Source: Clostridiales bacterium (GTDB lineage Bacteria > Bacillota > Clostridia > Lachnospirales > Lachnospiraceae). From it: a DNA stretch of 64,000 nt. Below are positions 47,942 to 56,811 of this stretch, one piece after another. The stretch is taken from assembly GCA_020860715.1 (NCBI GenBank), contig JAJBTU010000024.1:47824-111823 (forward strand). Reading direction: 5' to 3'. Each line of letters opens with the position of its first letter. The first letter of the stretch is position 1. The notes below the pieces were generated by a model. That model was not told the origin of the DNA. It was given only the letters and a program-made list of their open reading frames with translations, and made no database searches. Made by a program: the position numbers and the translations under genes.

Positions 47942-49231
47942 TCACGCTTTCTCCGCCAGCATTTTATCCAGGCTGACCAGCTTCACACTGAGCACGAAAA
48001 TCTCTGTTGCCAGCGCCAGCTCTTCTTCCGTCGGGAAGGAAGGCGCAATGCGGATATTGCAGTCCTTTGGATCTTTTCCGTACGGAAACGTTGCCCCGGC
48101 GCCGGTCATTGTCACTCCCGCCTCCTTCGCCTTCGCCACGATCTTTTTTGCGCAGCCATCCAGCGAATCAAACGAGATAAAATAACCTCCCTTCGGCTTC
48201 GTCCAGGTGCCGATCTCCAGACCGCCGAGTTCACGCTCAAGGCCCTGTTCTACCGCCTCAAACTTTGGCCGCAGGATCGCCGCATGTTTTCTCATATGTT
48301 CATGAACGCCATCCATATCTTTAAAAAAGCGCACATGACGCAGCTGATTCAGCTTGTCATGACCGATCGTCTGATAAAACAGCGCGCGCCGCGCATCCGC
48401 AAGGTTCGCCTCTGATGCGGCGAACGCCGCAATTCCGGAACCCGGAAAAGATACCTTTGAGGTCGAAATGAATTTATAAACAAGGTCTTCATTGCCGGCT
48501 TTCGTTGCTTCTGTCAGAAGTTCCAGAATCACATCCCGATCGTCATCATAAAGATGATGAATGGAATAGGCATTGTCCCAGAAAATACGGAAATCTTTTG
48601 CCGCCGGTTTCAGGTTCGCGAAGCGGAGCACGGTCTCATCCGAATACGATATGCCGGTCGGATTCGAATACTTCGGCACACACCAGATCCCCTTGATCAG
48701 CGGATCGTTCGCTGCCAGCCGCTCCACCAGATCCATATCCGGTCCGGTCGGCAGCAGCGGAACATTGATCATCTCAATTCCAAAAAACTCCGTAATACCA
48801 AAATGCCGATCATACCCGGGTACCGGACAGAGGAACTTCACTTTTTCCAGCTGTCCCCACGGCGTATGCCCGCAGACGCCCATGGACATCGCCCGGGCTA
48901 CTGTATCAAACATCACATTCAGACTGGAATTCCCGTAGATCAGAATATTCTTTTCCGGCACTTCAGACATGTCCGCCAGCAGCTTTCTCGCCTCCGGTAT
49001 TCCATCCATCACACCGTAATTTCTGCAGTCCACACCGGAAGAACAGGTCAGATCCGCTGAACTGCTCAAAACATCCATCATGCCATTGGAAAGATCCAGC
49101 TGCGCTTTCGAAGGCTTTCCTCTCGACATATCCAGCTTCAGATCCTTCGCTTTCATCTCATTGTATCTTGTCTCCACAACTGCACGCTCTGCCAGAAGCT
49201 GCTCACGGTTCATACTCTTATACGGTTTCAT
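47942..49231 (-). CDS. PLP-dependent aminotransferase (class I/II)
   Basis: MSRGKPSKAQLDLSNGMMDVL; CPVPGYDRHF; CVPKYSNPTGISYSDETV; STSKVSFPGSGIAAFAAS. Confidence 0.9.
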   Translation of the reverse strand: MKPYKSMNREQLLAERAVVETRYNEMKAKDLKLDMSRGKPSKAQLDLSNGMMDVLSSSADLTCSSGVDCRNYGVMDGIPEARKLLADMSEVPEKNILIYGNSSLNVMFDTVARAMSMGVCGHTPWGQLEKVKFLCPVPGYDRHFGITEFFGIEMINVPLLPTGPDMDLVERLAANDPLIKGIWCVPKYSNPTGISYSDETVLRFANLKPAAKDFRIFWDNAYSIHHLYDDDRDVILELLTEATKAGNEDLVYKFISTSKVSFPGSGIAAFAASEANLADARRALFYQTIGHDKLNQLRHVRFFKDMDGVHEHMRKHAAILRPKFEAVEQGLERELGGLEIGTWTKPKGGYFISFDSLDGCAKKIVAKAKEAGVTMTGAGATFPYGKDPKDCNIRIAPSFPTEEELALATEIFVLSVKLVSLDKMLAEKA

Positions 49232-49454
49232 AATGTCTCCTCCAGTTTGTTCTTGGTGTCTTTGTGCAGCGCACAAATGTCCGTCCAAATTTTGCCTTAC
49301 CTATTCTATCCCCATCAGAACCATCCGTCAAGTAGTTATCGAAACAACCCCAAACCACCCGACGGGCACAGAAAATCCCCGTGCCGGTACGCGGAATGCA
49401 AAATGCCCGCTCCTTTACGAGGATTTCTCCGTTCATCTTCTATGCTTATTTCTG

Positions 49455-51575
49455 TTATGAATTCTGCACGCCATCGCCCGGCTGCGCTTCCGCGGTTTCC
49501 TGCGTTTCCGCCTGCGGCTGCCCGTCTGCGGTCTCTTCCGCCTTCGCCTGCGGCTGCGCTTCCACTGTTTCCTGTGTTTCCGCCTGCGGCTGCGTTTCTG
49601 CGATCTCTTCCGCCTTCGCCTGCGGCTGCGCTTCCTCCGTTCGTTCGGTGATTCGGGAGGTGATCTTCTTCTCCTTCTTCTCCCCCTCGCACTGACGGAA
49701 AATCTCCATAAACTCCTTGCCCGTAATAGTCTCTTTCTCGATCAGGAATTCCGCGATCTTATCCATCGTCCTGCGGTGCTCAGTGAGCAGACGTTTCGCC
49801 TCGTCGTAGGAGTCTTTTAAGATCTGCATGACTTCCTTATCGACCTCAGCCGCGGTCGCGTCGGAGCAGTTCATCACCGGACGGTTGTCCAGATACTGGG
49901 ACGCCGTCACTTCCAGGCCGATCAGGCCGAACTTCTTCGACATACCGTACTGGGTCACCATCGCGCGCGCGACCCGCGTCGCCTGCTCGATATCATTCGC
50001 CGCGCCGGTCGTGACCGTATCGAAGACGATCTCCTCCGCCGCACGTCCCGCCACGTACTCTACCAGCCTCGCACGGATCTCCTTTTCGGTATTAAGGTAT
50101 TTCTCCTCCTCCGGCACATTCATGACATAACCGAGAGCGCCCATCGTACGCGGCACAATCGTGATCTTCTGGACCGGCTCGGAATCCTTCTGCAATGCGC
50201 TCACCAGCGCATGACCTACCTCATGATAAGAGACAATGCGGCGTTCTTCCTTGCTGAGAACGCGGTTCTTTTTCTCCTGGCCGACCAGTACGACTTCCAC
50301 CGCCTCAAACAGATCCTGCTGTGAAACCGCCTTGCGGCCCTTTTTCACCGCGAGGATCGCGGCTTCATTGATCATATTCGCCAGATCGGAGCCCACCGCT
50401 CCGGACGTCGCCAGCGCGATGGCATCCAGATCGACGGTCTCATCCATGCTGACATCTTTCGAGTGTACCTTCAGCGTCTCAACACGGCCCTTCAGGTCCG
50501 GCTTGTCCACTATGACACGGCGGTCAAAACGTCCCGGCCGCAGCAGCGCCTGATCCAGCACCTCCGGACGGTTCGTCGCCGCCAGTACAATCAGGCCCTT
50601 GGACGGCTCAAAACCATCCATCTCGGCAAGCAGCTGGTTCAGTGTCTGCTCACGCTCATCATTCCCGCCGCCATAACGGGTATCACGGCTCTTCGCCACC
50701 GCGTCAATCTCATCGATAAATATAATGCACGGCGCGTTCTTCTTTGCTTCCTCGAACAGATCCCGCACGCGGGACGCGCCGACGCCAACAAACATCTCGA
50801 CAAAATCAGATCCCGAAAGGGAGAAGAACGGGCACTTCGCCTCGCCGGCAATCGCCCTCGCCAGCAGCGTCTTGCCGGTACCCGGAGGGCCGACCAAAAG
50901 AGCGCCCTTCGGCAGCTTCGCGCCAATCTCTGTATATTTCTGCGGATTTTCCAGAAAATCCACTACCTCCTGCAAAGACTCTTTTGCCTCATCCTGCCCG
51001 GCCACATCCTTGAATGTCACGCCAGTCTCTTTCTGAATATAGACCTTCGCCTTGCTTTTGCCGACACCCATGACGCCGCCGCTGCCGTTGGTCATTCTGC
51101 GCATCGCAAAGGCAAAAATCACCCATATAATGATCAGCGGAGCAAAACTCAGAATCAGACTCCAGATATAACTGGAAGTCGTATCCGGTATATTCTGTGT
51201 AAACGTCACTCCCGCCTGATCCAGACGGGCTACCAGATTCGGGTCATCCGGATTTCCTGTATAATAAGTCACCGATCCCGACACAGAGCTGAGATATTCG
51301 GAAGACGTATCGCTTTTCAGCGTAATCTCTATCTCATCCGAATAAACTGTGACAGAATCTACCCGCCCTTCTTCAAGCAGTTCGAGAAACTCATCATACG
51401 TAATTTCCACGGAGGACGAGCCGCTTCCAAAGCTGCTGTTCACCAGCGCCATGATAAGCAGTGTGACCAGTGTTACCGCCAGAAAGATAATAAATGTATT
51501 ATTATTCCTGCCGGGACGGTTATTCGGCCCCTGATCCCGGTCATTTCGGCGATTATCATTTTGATTATTGTCCAT
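49455..51575 (-). CDS. ftsH: ATP-dependent zinc metalloprotease FtsH, with repetitive Q/A/E-rich C-terminal tail
   Basis: [78 protein letters not shown]. Confidence 0.96.
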   Translation of the reverse strand: MDNNQNDNRRNDRDQGPNNRPGRNNNTFIIFLAVTLVTLLIMALVNSSFGSGSSSVEITYDEFLELLEEGRVDSVTVYSDEIEITLKSDTSSEYLSSVSGSVTYYTGNPDDPNLVARLDQAGVTFTQNIPDTTSSYIWSLILSFAPLIIIWVIFAFAMRRMTNGSGGVMGVGKSKAKVYIQKETGVTFKDVAGQDEAKESLQEVVDFLENPQKYTEIGAKLPKGALLVGPPGTGKTLLARAIAGEAKCPFFSLSGSDFVEMFVGVGASRVRDLFEEAKKNAPCIIFIDEIDAVAKSRDTRYGGGNDEREQTLNQLLAEMDGFEPSKGLIVLAATNRPEVLDQALLRPGRFDRRVIVDKPDLKGRVETLKVHSKDVSMDETVDLDAIALATSGAVGSDLANMINEAAILAVKKGRKAVSQQDLFEAVEVVLVGQEKKNRVLSKEERRIVSYHEVGHALVSALQKDSEPVQKITIVPRTMGALGYVMNVPEEEKYLNTEKEIRARLVEYVAGRAAEEIVFDTVTTGAANDIEQATRVARAMVTQYGMSKKFGLIGLEVTASQYLDNRPVMNCSDATAAEVDKEVMQILKDSYDEAKRLLTEHRRTMDKIAEFLIEKETITGKEFMEIFRQCEGEKKEKKITSRITERTEEAQPQAKAEEIAETQPQAETQETVEAQPQAKAEETADGQPQAETQETAEAQPGDGVQNS

Positions 51576-51624
51576 TCGGTTGCCTCCTGCTCTCTCTGTA
51601 ACCTGGAAACCGACTGCTGTTCAA

Positions 51625-51824
51625 AAACCTGCACCGTCTGTCTTTTCATTTCGATGCTGTTCTATTGTTCAAAACAGCAGGCCACAGACCGTCTGCTTCG
51701 CAGACATATGCCGCTTACGCGTCATATGTCTGAGGCTGATGGGCGTTCCGCCCATCCCGAAATGAAAATACAGCCTTTAGCAGGTAAACCTGCACCGTCT
51801 GTCTTTTCATTTCGATGCTGTTCT
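51625..51824. repeat. 39-bp direct repeats (51625-51663, 51786-51824) flanking three hairpins
   Basis: aaacctgcaccgtctgtcttttcatttcgatgctgttct twice. Between them: GTCTGCttcGCAGAC, AGACATATG..CATATGTCT, GATGGGCGttcCGCCCATC. Confidence 0.88.
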
Positions 51825-51983
51825 GAATTGTTGTTACAAAATGCAATTTCCAGTTCCCCTCATTATAGTTTGCTCCCGAATAGAAATCAATACCGGAATT
51901 CTAAACGTTTTGTGAAAAAATATCCGGTGTGCCGCCCGGACAGCCCGCGTTTCTGAAAAAACACGGGTACCGTCACGGCCGTT

Positions 51984-52748
51984 TTATCTGTACCGCGCCG
52001 CGATCTCCGTAATCACCTGCGCGTCATAAGGCCCGAATGCTTTCAGTTTTTTGCTGCCCGCCGCAACCGCCACCTGTGCCGCGATATCCAGCGCGTCCAA
52101 AACAGAAAAATCCGGGAAACAATCCACCCCAAGCACAGAAAGCTCCGTGCAGGCCAGTAAAAAGACTGGCTGCGGCGCCTTTTCAGCCGCTGCCGTCCGC
52201 TCCATCACGCCCGCAAGCCGCGCAGCGAAATCATCGCTGCTGTCATGAATCCCCGTTTTGATGTCGTAAATAAGCGCGTGAACCTCCTCACAGCACGCTT
52301 CATCCGGATAGCAGATCTCCAGCGGAAAATGATTGTACCGTTCATACACTCTCGTCTGCACGGTTCCCAGCGTGCCCAGAATACAGACCCGCGCTCCCGG
52401 CCGGATCCTGTAAATATATTCCAGCGAAGATTCCAGCATATTGATCACCGGAAAATCAGATACCGCCTGAATATCCTCATAAAATGCATGCGCGGTATTA
52501 CACGGCAGAGCGATCCTGCCGACCGGAAGCAGATTCAGCTCCCGGATCCCCTCCTGCAGAGCAGGAAGCGGGTTTTCTTCACTTTTCCCAAGCAGGTACG
52601 CGCTTCGATCCGGGATACCGGACTTATTTAAAATGACGATCTCCGGAAAATCCTGGTCCTTCTGTGTCTCCGTGCAGCTTAAAATCCTGTGGAACAGGGT
52701 CTCCGTCGCTTCACTTCCCATACCACCTAAAATGCCCAGATCATACAT
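51984..52748 (-). CDS. Aspartate/glutamate racemase family protein
   Basis: LGILGGMGSEATETLFHRIL; LPCNTAHAFYEDIQ; FLLACTELSVL. Confidence 0.9.
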   Translation of the reverse strand: MYDLGILGGMGSEATETLFHRILSCTETQKDQDFPEIVILNKSGIPDRSAYLLGKSEENPLPALQEGIRELNLLPVGRIALPCNTAHAFYEDIQAVSDFPVINMLESSLEYIYRIRPGARVCILGTLGTVQTRVYERYNHFPLEICYPDEACCEEVHALIYDIKTGIHDSSDDFAARLAGVMERTAAAEKAPQPVFLLACTELSVLGVDCFPDFSVLDALDIAAQVAVAAGSKKLKAFGPYDAQVITEIAARYR

Positions 52749-52864
52749 AATTATCCGCCTCCTTATCCATACTGTCTCCTGTTGCTGTTACATCGCGCGC
52801 ATCCCCGCGTCAGACACGGCCGCTTCAGCGACATCATTCTCCGCGAAATCCGTTTATCGGACTG

Positions 52865-53467
52865 TCACTCCGTCTCTGCCGCGATCGTCACCGTCGAGAC
52901 GGAATCTCCGGAAATGCCGAATGTAATCGAAGTGTCTCCCTTTTCATAAATCAGGGAAGCCGTCTTTTCCTCGTCCGGATCGCCGTAGGCTTCCAGCACC
53001 TCCTCCTTCGAACTGCCGATCGTGATGCCCTCATCCGTCTCGATCGTATCGTCACGGAAAACAATGGACAAAACATAATCCACATCGTCAACCGGATAGG
53101 TGTTCAGCTTAAAATGAGCATACGTATAGACCTTGTCAAGCCCGTCAAACGCGCAGCTCTCCGACTCAAAATAATCATAATCGCCGCCCAGCGCTTCCAC
53201 GATCGGGGCTGCCTCCGCTCCCATCTCAACCACAGTGCCATCACAGGTAAAAGTAAACCCGTCCGCAGCCGCGGAAGAGGTGCCGGATGCAGCCGTGCTT
53301 CCCGACGAAGCAGAATCCTCATTCACTGAACCGGCCGATGCGTCAGACGAGGACGAACCATTCCCCGAGCCGCAGGCTGTAAGCGTCCATGCCATCACGG
53401 CAGTCATTCCCAGCACCGCACAGCTGCGCACCGTTCTGTTCATCATCTTTCTTAAGTGCATTTGCAT
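52865..53467 (-). CDS. Hypothetical lipoprotein (start uncertain)
   Basis: Lipobox LTACGSGNG; Ser/Ala linker; small C-terminal domain. Confidence 0.75.
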   Translation of the reverse strand: MQMHLRKMMNRTVRSCAVLGMTAVMAWTLTACGSGNGSSSSDASAGSVNEDSASSGSTAASGTSSAAADGFTFTCDGTVVEMGAEAAPIVEALGGDYDYFESESCAFDGLDKVYTYAHFKLNTYPVDDVDYVLSIVFRDDTIETDEGITIGSSKEEVLEAYGDPDEEKTASLIYEKGDTSITFGISGDSVSTVTIAAETE

Positions 53468-53549
53468 TCCCTCCTTATTTTGTGTTTCCCTTATCTGGTA
53501 TCTTATTCCTTATGATCTCTTCCGTGCTTCCACAGTCACAATCATAGCT

Positions 53550-54623
53550 TTAATAACTTACGATCTCCCCATATTCCTCCAGTTCCTGATACTGCGCGGC
53601 TTCCATTTCCTCATAAAACGCGATCTTTTCCGCATACACCGCGCTGTACTCCTCATCCTCTCGGTAATCCGTCAAATCGAACGTTTCCGACAGCCAGGCC
53701 CCGAAATAATCCGACAGCTTTTCCGCTCCCGAAAGATTCAGGTGCAGCCCGGCGTCATAAGTGTCCGCAGAGTAATCGATGCCGACTTCATCCGCCAGGT
53801 CTATGTAATTAAAATAGTACAGCCCATGTTCCTCCGCGTATTCCACGATCTGCTCATCCCACTCATCATACCAGTACGGATACAGGCTCGGAGATTTGAC
53901 CAGCACCAGTTCGATGTCATTTTCTTCACAAAGGACGCGCATCCGGTCCAGATAACTCATCGCGTTGCTGCCCAGCGTATAGTCCGCCAGCACATCCGGC
54001 TCCGGAAAGCTGTCCACAGGCCGGACGTCCACCCGCATATAATAACCGTTGTGCGACACTTTATCCCGGGAAAAGAGGTATTTTATATCTTCGCCGCTTA
54101 CGTCCGACCAGCGGGAATGATACCGCAGGATCGGAAACAGATAATCAAGAAAACTCTCATCCTCCGTCATGGAAGCGCGAATCGCGCCGATCTTCGCCGG
54201 CGACCACTTCATCCCGTCGAGCGTCATCCGGTTATACGCCTCACTCTGCGGTTCATCGTATTTGAGCGCCAGCACGTTAAATACGACCACTTCCGGCGTC
54301 TCATACCGCAGCGTGTCCTCCAGAAGGTAATACGACTGCCATGCCAGCTGCTGCGCGGATCCGCGGATATAGCTTGTGATCCCGTAATTCTCATAGAGCG
54401 TGATCGGTGAAAAATTCTCATAAACCTCACAGTCCCCGACAAAGATCACCTCATGATCCGTCGTCTCCCCGTAATATTCCGCAACCATCGCGCCTTCCGG
54501 AATGTCCGACATATATTTTGGCAAAAATAAAAGCTGCAGGAAAAAAAGGATGGCCAGCACAGCCGCCGCCGTCAGGAACGCGGGAAGCAGCCAGCGGGGA
54601 AATTTTTTTGTGTTCTTATTCAT
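53550..54623 (-). CDS. Membrane-anchored SGNH-like/DltD-like protein with GDC instead of GDS
   Basis: VIFVGDCEVYENFSPITLYENYGITSYIRGSAQQ; DAGLHLNLSGAEKLSDYFG. Confidence 0.7.
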   Translation of the reverse strand: MNKNTKKFPRWLLPAFLTAAAVLAILFFLQLLFLPKYMSDIPEGAMVAEYYGETTDHEVIFVGDCEVYENFSPITLYENYGITSYIRGSAQQLAWQSYYLLEDTLRYETPEVVVFNVLALKYDEPQSEAYNRMTLDGMKWSPAKIGAIRASMTEDESFLDYLFPILRYHSRWSDVSGEDIKYLFSRDKVSHNGYYMRVDVRPVDSFPEPDVLADYTLGSNAMSYLDRMRVLCEENDIELVLVKSPSLYPYWYDEWDEQIVEYAEEHGLYYFNYIDLADEVGIDYSADTYDAGLHLNLSGAEKLSDYFGAWLSETFDLTDYREDEEYSAVYAEKIAFYEEMEAAQYQELEEYGEIVSY

Positions 54624-54721
54624 ACAGAAATCTCCAATCGTTCCGGACTGCAGGCCACAGACCTTTGCGGATAAATCCGCTCGGTCTTTGCTATCATTTT
54701 GCTGCTGTTCGGAACTGGTGT

Positions 54722-56545
54722 TCAAAACTGATTATATATGAACTGCGTCTGGTCGTACCCGATGCCGTACGCGCCGAATACCACCACCACAATCACCAGA
54801 GCAGCAAACAGGATATATTTCCAGGCTGCAGCGCCTGCGAAACGCGAAGCGTTTTCAGCATCGCAGGCGCGAGCTGCCCTCGCCGGGTGGCATCCTCGCC
54901 CTTCGGGCTGGATATCCGCCGAAGCGCAGCGAGGGGGCGTTTCCACAGCGCCTGCGAAGATCCGGTCGCGGACGCCCCGCACAACACCTTTTTCAGCCGC
55001 GGGCATTTTTTCCTGCACAGCGCTGTTTTTTTCGGTCTCCGCCGCATTTACGGCAGTATTCCCGGACGCGGCGGATTTTGCCGCCGCTTCGATCCTCTCC
55101 TGCGCAATGCTCACGGAAAGCACGATAAGCAGGCTCACAAAGAGCAGCGCGTAATCCGCCGCACTAAGACCCAGCCCCAGAAAAGCCTCCGCAGTCAGAT
55201 CGCTGAGCCTGAACTGTGTGAACATGTTCGCAAACATCCGGAACGTCAGCGGCACATCCCGATAACAGTCAAACAGGCGGATGCAGCTCATCAGCAGGAT
55301 CGTGCGGATGATTTCAAATACACCGTACCCGCGCTTTTCATTCAGATGGAAGCGCGCGTGAAAGCGGCTGTACAGAGGCTGCAGTTCCTGTGAAACCATG
55401 ATCACAACATAGTTCGTCAATCCCCAGGCGATGAAGTTCCAGCTTGCGCCGTGCCAGACGCCGGTGGCAAGCCAGACCGCGAACGCCGACAGATAAACCG
55501 GCACCCGTTTGCCAATCGCATCCCCAAAGTGTTTCCGGGAGAATGTAGACAGCTTCAGCATCGGCTTGCACACGGAGATCGGGTAAAAGATATAGTCCGT
55601 GAACCAGGTGCCCATCGAAATATGCCAGCGGTTCCAGTATTCCTTGATATTTTTTGAAAAATACGGCCGGATAAAATTCTCTTTTACGGTAATCCCCATC
55701 GTCTGCGCAATGCCGATCGTGATATCGATGCCGCCGGTAAAATCCGCATACAGCTCAAAAGCGTAAAACAGCATCCCCACCAGAACAAAAGCCCCCTGAT
55801 AGACTTCCGGATTCTGAATGATCGTATTCACCGCGGCCAGGATCCGGTCCGCGATCACCAGCTTTTTGAAATATCCCCAGAGGATCCGGTAAAGTCCGTA
55901 CGATACCGTCCTCGCATCAAACCGGTGCGGCGTATAAAGCGAAGCGGCCAGATCCGAATAACGGCTGATCGGTCCCTGCACCAGCTGCGGAAAAAACGAC
56001 ACGAACAGCGCCAGACGAAACAGATTTTTCTCCGCATGACAGGTTCCCCGGTATACGTCGATCAGGTAGCCCAGCGCCTGAAACGTATAAAAAGAAATCC
56101 CCATCGGCAGCACCAGATTTACAAACGAAAGCTGCTTCGTGCTTCCGATCATGGAGAGAAAGCCGTTGAAATTGGCAATCGCAAAATTCGTATATTTCAG
56201 CACAGCCAGAATGCCGAGGTTGACAAGCAGACCCAGAAGCAGCCACTTCCACTTCTGCTTTTTTATCTGCGACTTAAAGGCTTTCTTTTCCTCACGGCTG
56301 ATCTGTCCCTTTTTTTCCTTTAAAAAGGTTTCCTGCCGGACGCGCAGCGTTTCCATCTTCCGGCCCAGCAGCCAGACTGTGACCGTCGTCGTTCCGATAA
56401 AAAGCAGGTAGGACGGGCTTGCCAGAAAATAAAACACATAGCTGGCAGCCAGCAGAAAACACCACTGGTATTTTTTCGGAAACAGATAATAAATGATAAA
56501 GACGGCAGTGATAAAGCCGATAAAACTATAGGATGTAAAGAGCAT
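54722..56545 (-). CDS. MBOAT family O-acyltransferase (DltB/AlgI-like) carrying an in-frame repeat insertion
   Basis: LVLPMGISFYTFQALGYLIDVYRG; SFFPQLVQGPISRY; FWNRWH-type motif KEYWNRWHISMGTWF; GVWHGASWNFIAWG. Confidence 0.93.
   Translation of the reverse strand: MLFTSYSFIGFITAVFIIYYLFPKKYQWCFLLAASYVFYFLASPSYLLFIGTTTVTVWLLGRKMETLRVRQETFLKEKKGQISREEKKAFKSQIKKQKWKWLLLGLLVNLGILAVLKYTNFAIANFNGFLSMIGSTKQLSFVNLVLPMGISFYTFQALGYLIDVYRGTCHAEKNLFRLALFVSFFPQLVQGPISRYSDLAASLYTPHRFDARTVSYGLYRILWGYFKKLVIADRILAAVNTIIQNPEVYQGAFVLVGMLFYAFELYADFTGGIDITIGIAQTMGITVKENFIRPYFSKNIKEYWNRWHISMGTWFTDYIFYPISVCKPMLKLSTFSRKHFGDAIGKRVPVYLSAFAVWLATGVWHGASWNFIAWGLTNYVVIMVSQELQPLYSRFHARFHLNEKRGYGVFEIIRTILLMSCIRLFDCYRDVPLTFRMFANMFTQFRLSDLTAEAFLGLGLSAADYALLFVSLLIVLSVSIAQERIEAAAKSAASGNTAVNAAETEKNSAVQEKMPAAEKGVVRGVRDRIFAGAVETPPRCASADIQPEGRGCHPARAARACDAENASRFAGAAAWKYILFAALVIVVVVFGAYGIGYDQTQFIYNQF
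54829..54958 (-). repeat. Hairpin repeat copy R6, in frame in the MBOAT gene, flanked by 13-bp direct repeats
   Basis: cagcgcctgcgaa at 54829-54841 and 54946-54958 (117-bp period). Stem GCGCCTGCGA (54831-54840)/TCGCAGGCGC (54861-54870). Confidence 0.9.
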
Positions 56546-56563
56546 CGCGAAGCTGTCCTCTCA

Positions 56564-56794
56564 TTAATCTTCATCTTCCAGCCGCAGGATCAGGTCATAC
56601 AGCGCCTTTGCGGAATTGAAGTTTTCCGGGACGATCTCCTCCGCCGGGATCACCACGTCATATTCCTCGTTGATCTCCGCAATGATCGTCACAATGTCAA
56701 ACGAGTCGATGATCTTCTCATCCACCAGTGTCGTGCAGGTCTCAAAATCCACCTCCGGATGCAGATCCTCCAGAATCTCAAGCAATGCTTCCAT
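56564..56794 (-). CDS. Acyl/peptidyl carrier protein (DltC-like)
   Basis: 76 aa; LVDEKIIDSFDIVTIIAEINEEYDVVIPAEEIVPENFNSAKALYDLI. Confidence 0.9.
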   Translation of the reverse strand: MEALLEILEDLHPEVDFETCTTLVDEKIIDSFDIVTIIAEINEEYDVVIPAEEIVPENFNSAKALYDLILRLEDED

Positions 56795-56811
56795 ATGTCA
56801 TTTCCTCCTTT

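Noticed and set aside
50463-51956. Plus-strand 497-aa ORF opposite ftsH (also 5571..6806, 53235..54410, 28067..29296)
   Set aside because: Low-plausibility Arg/His/Ile-rich composition, opposite well-supported genes; GC-rich shadow ORFs.
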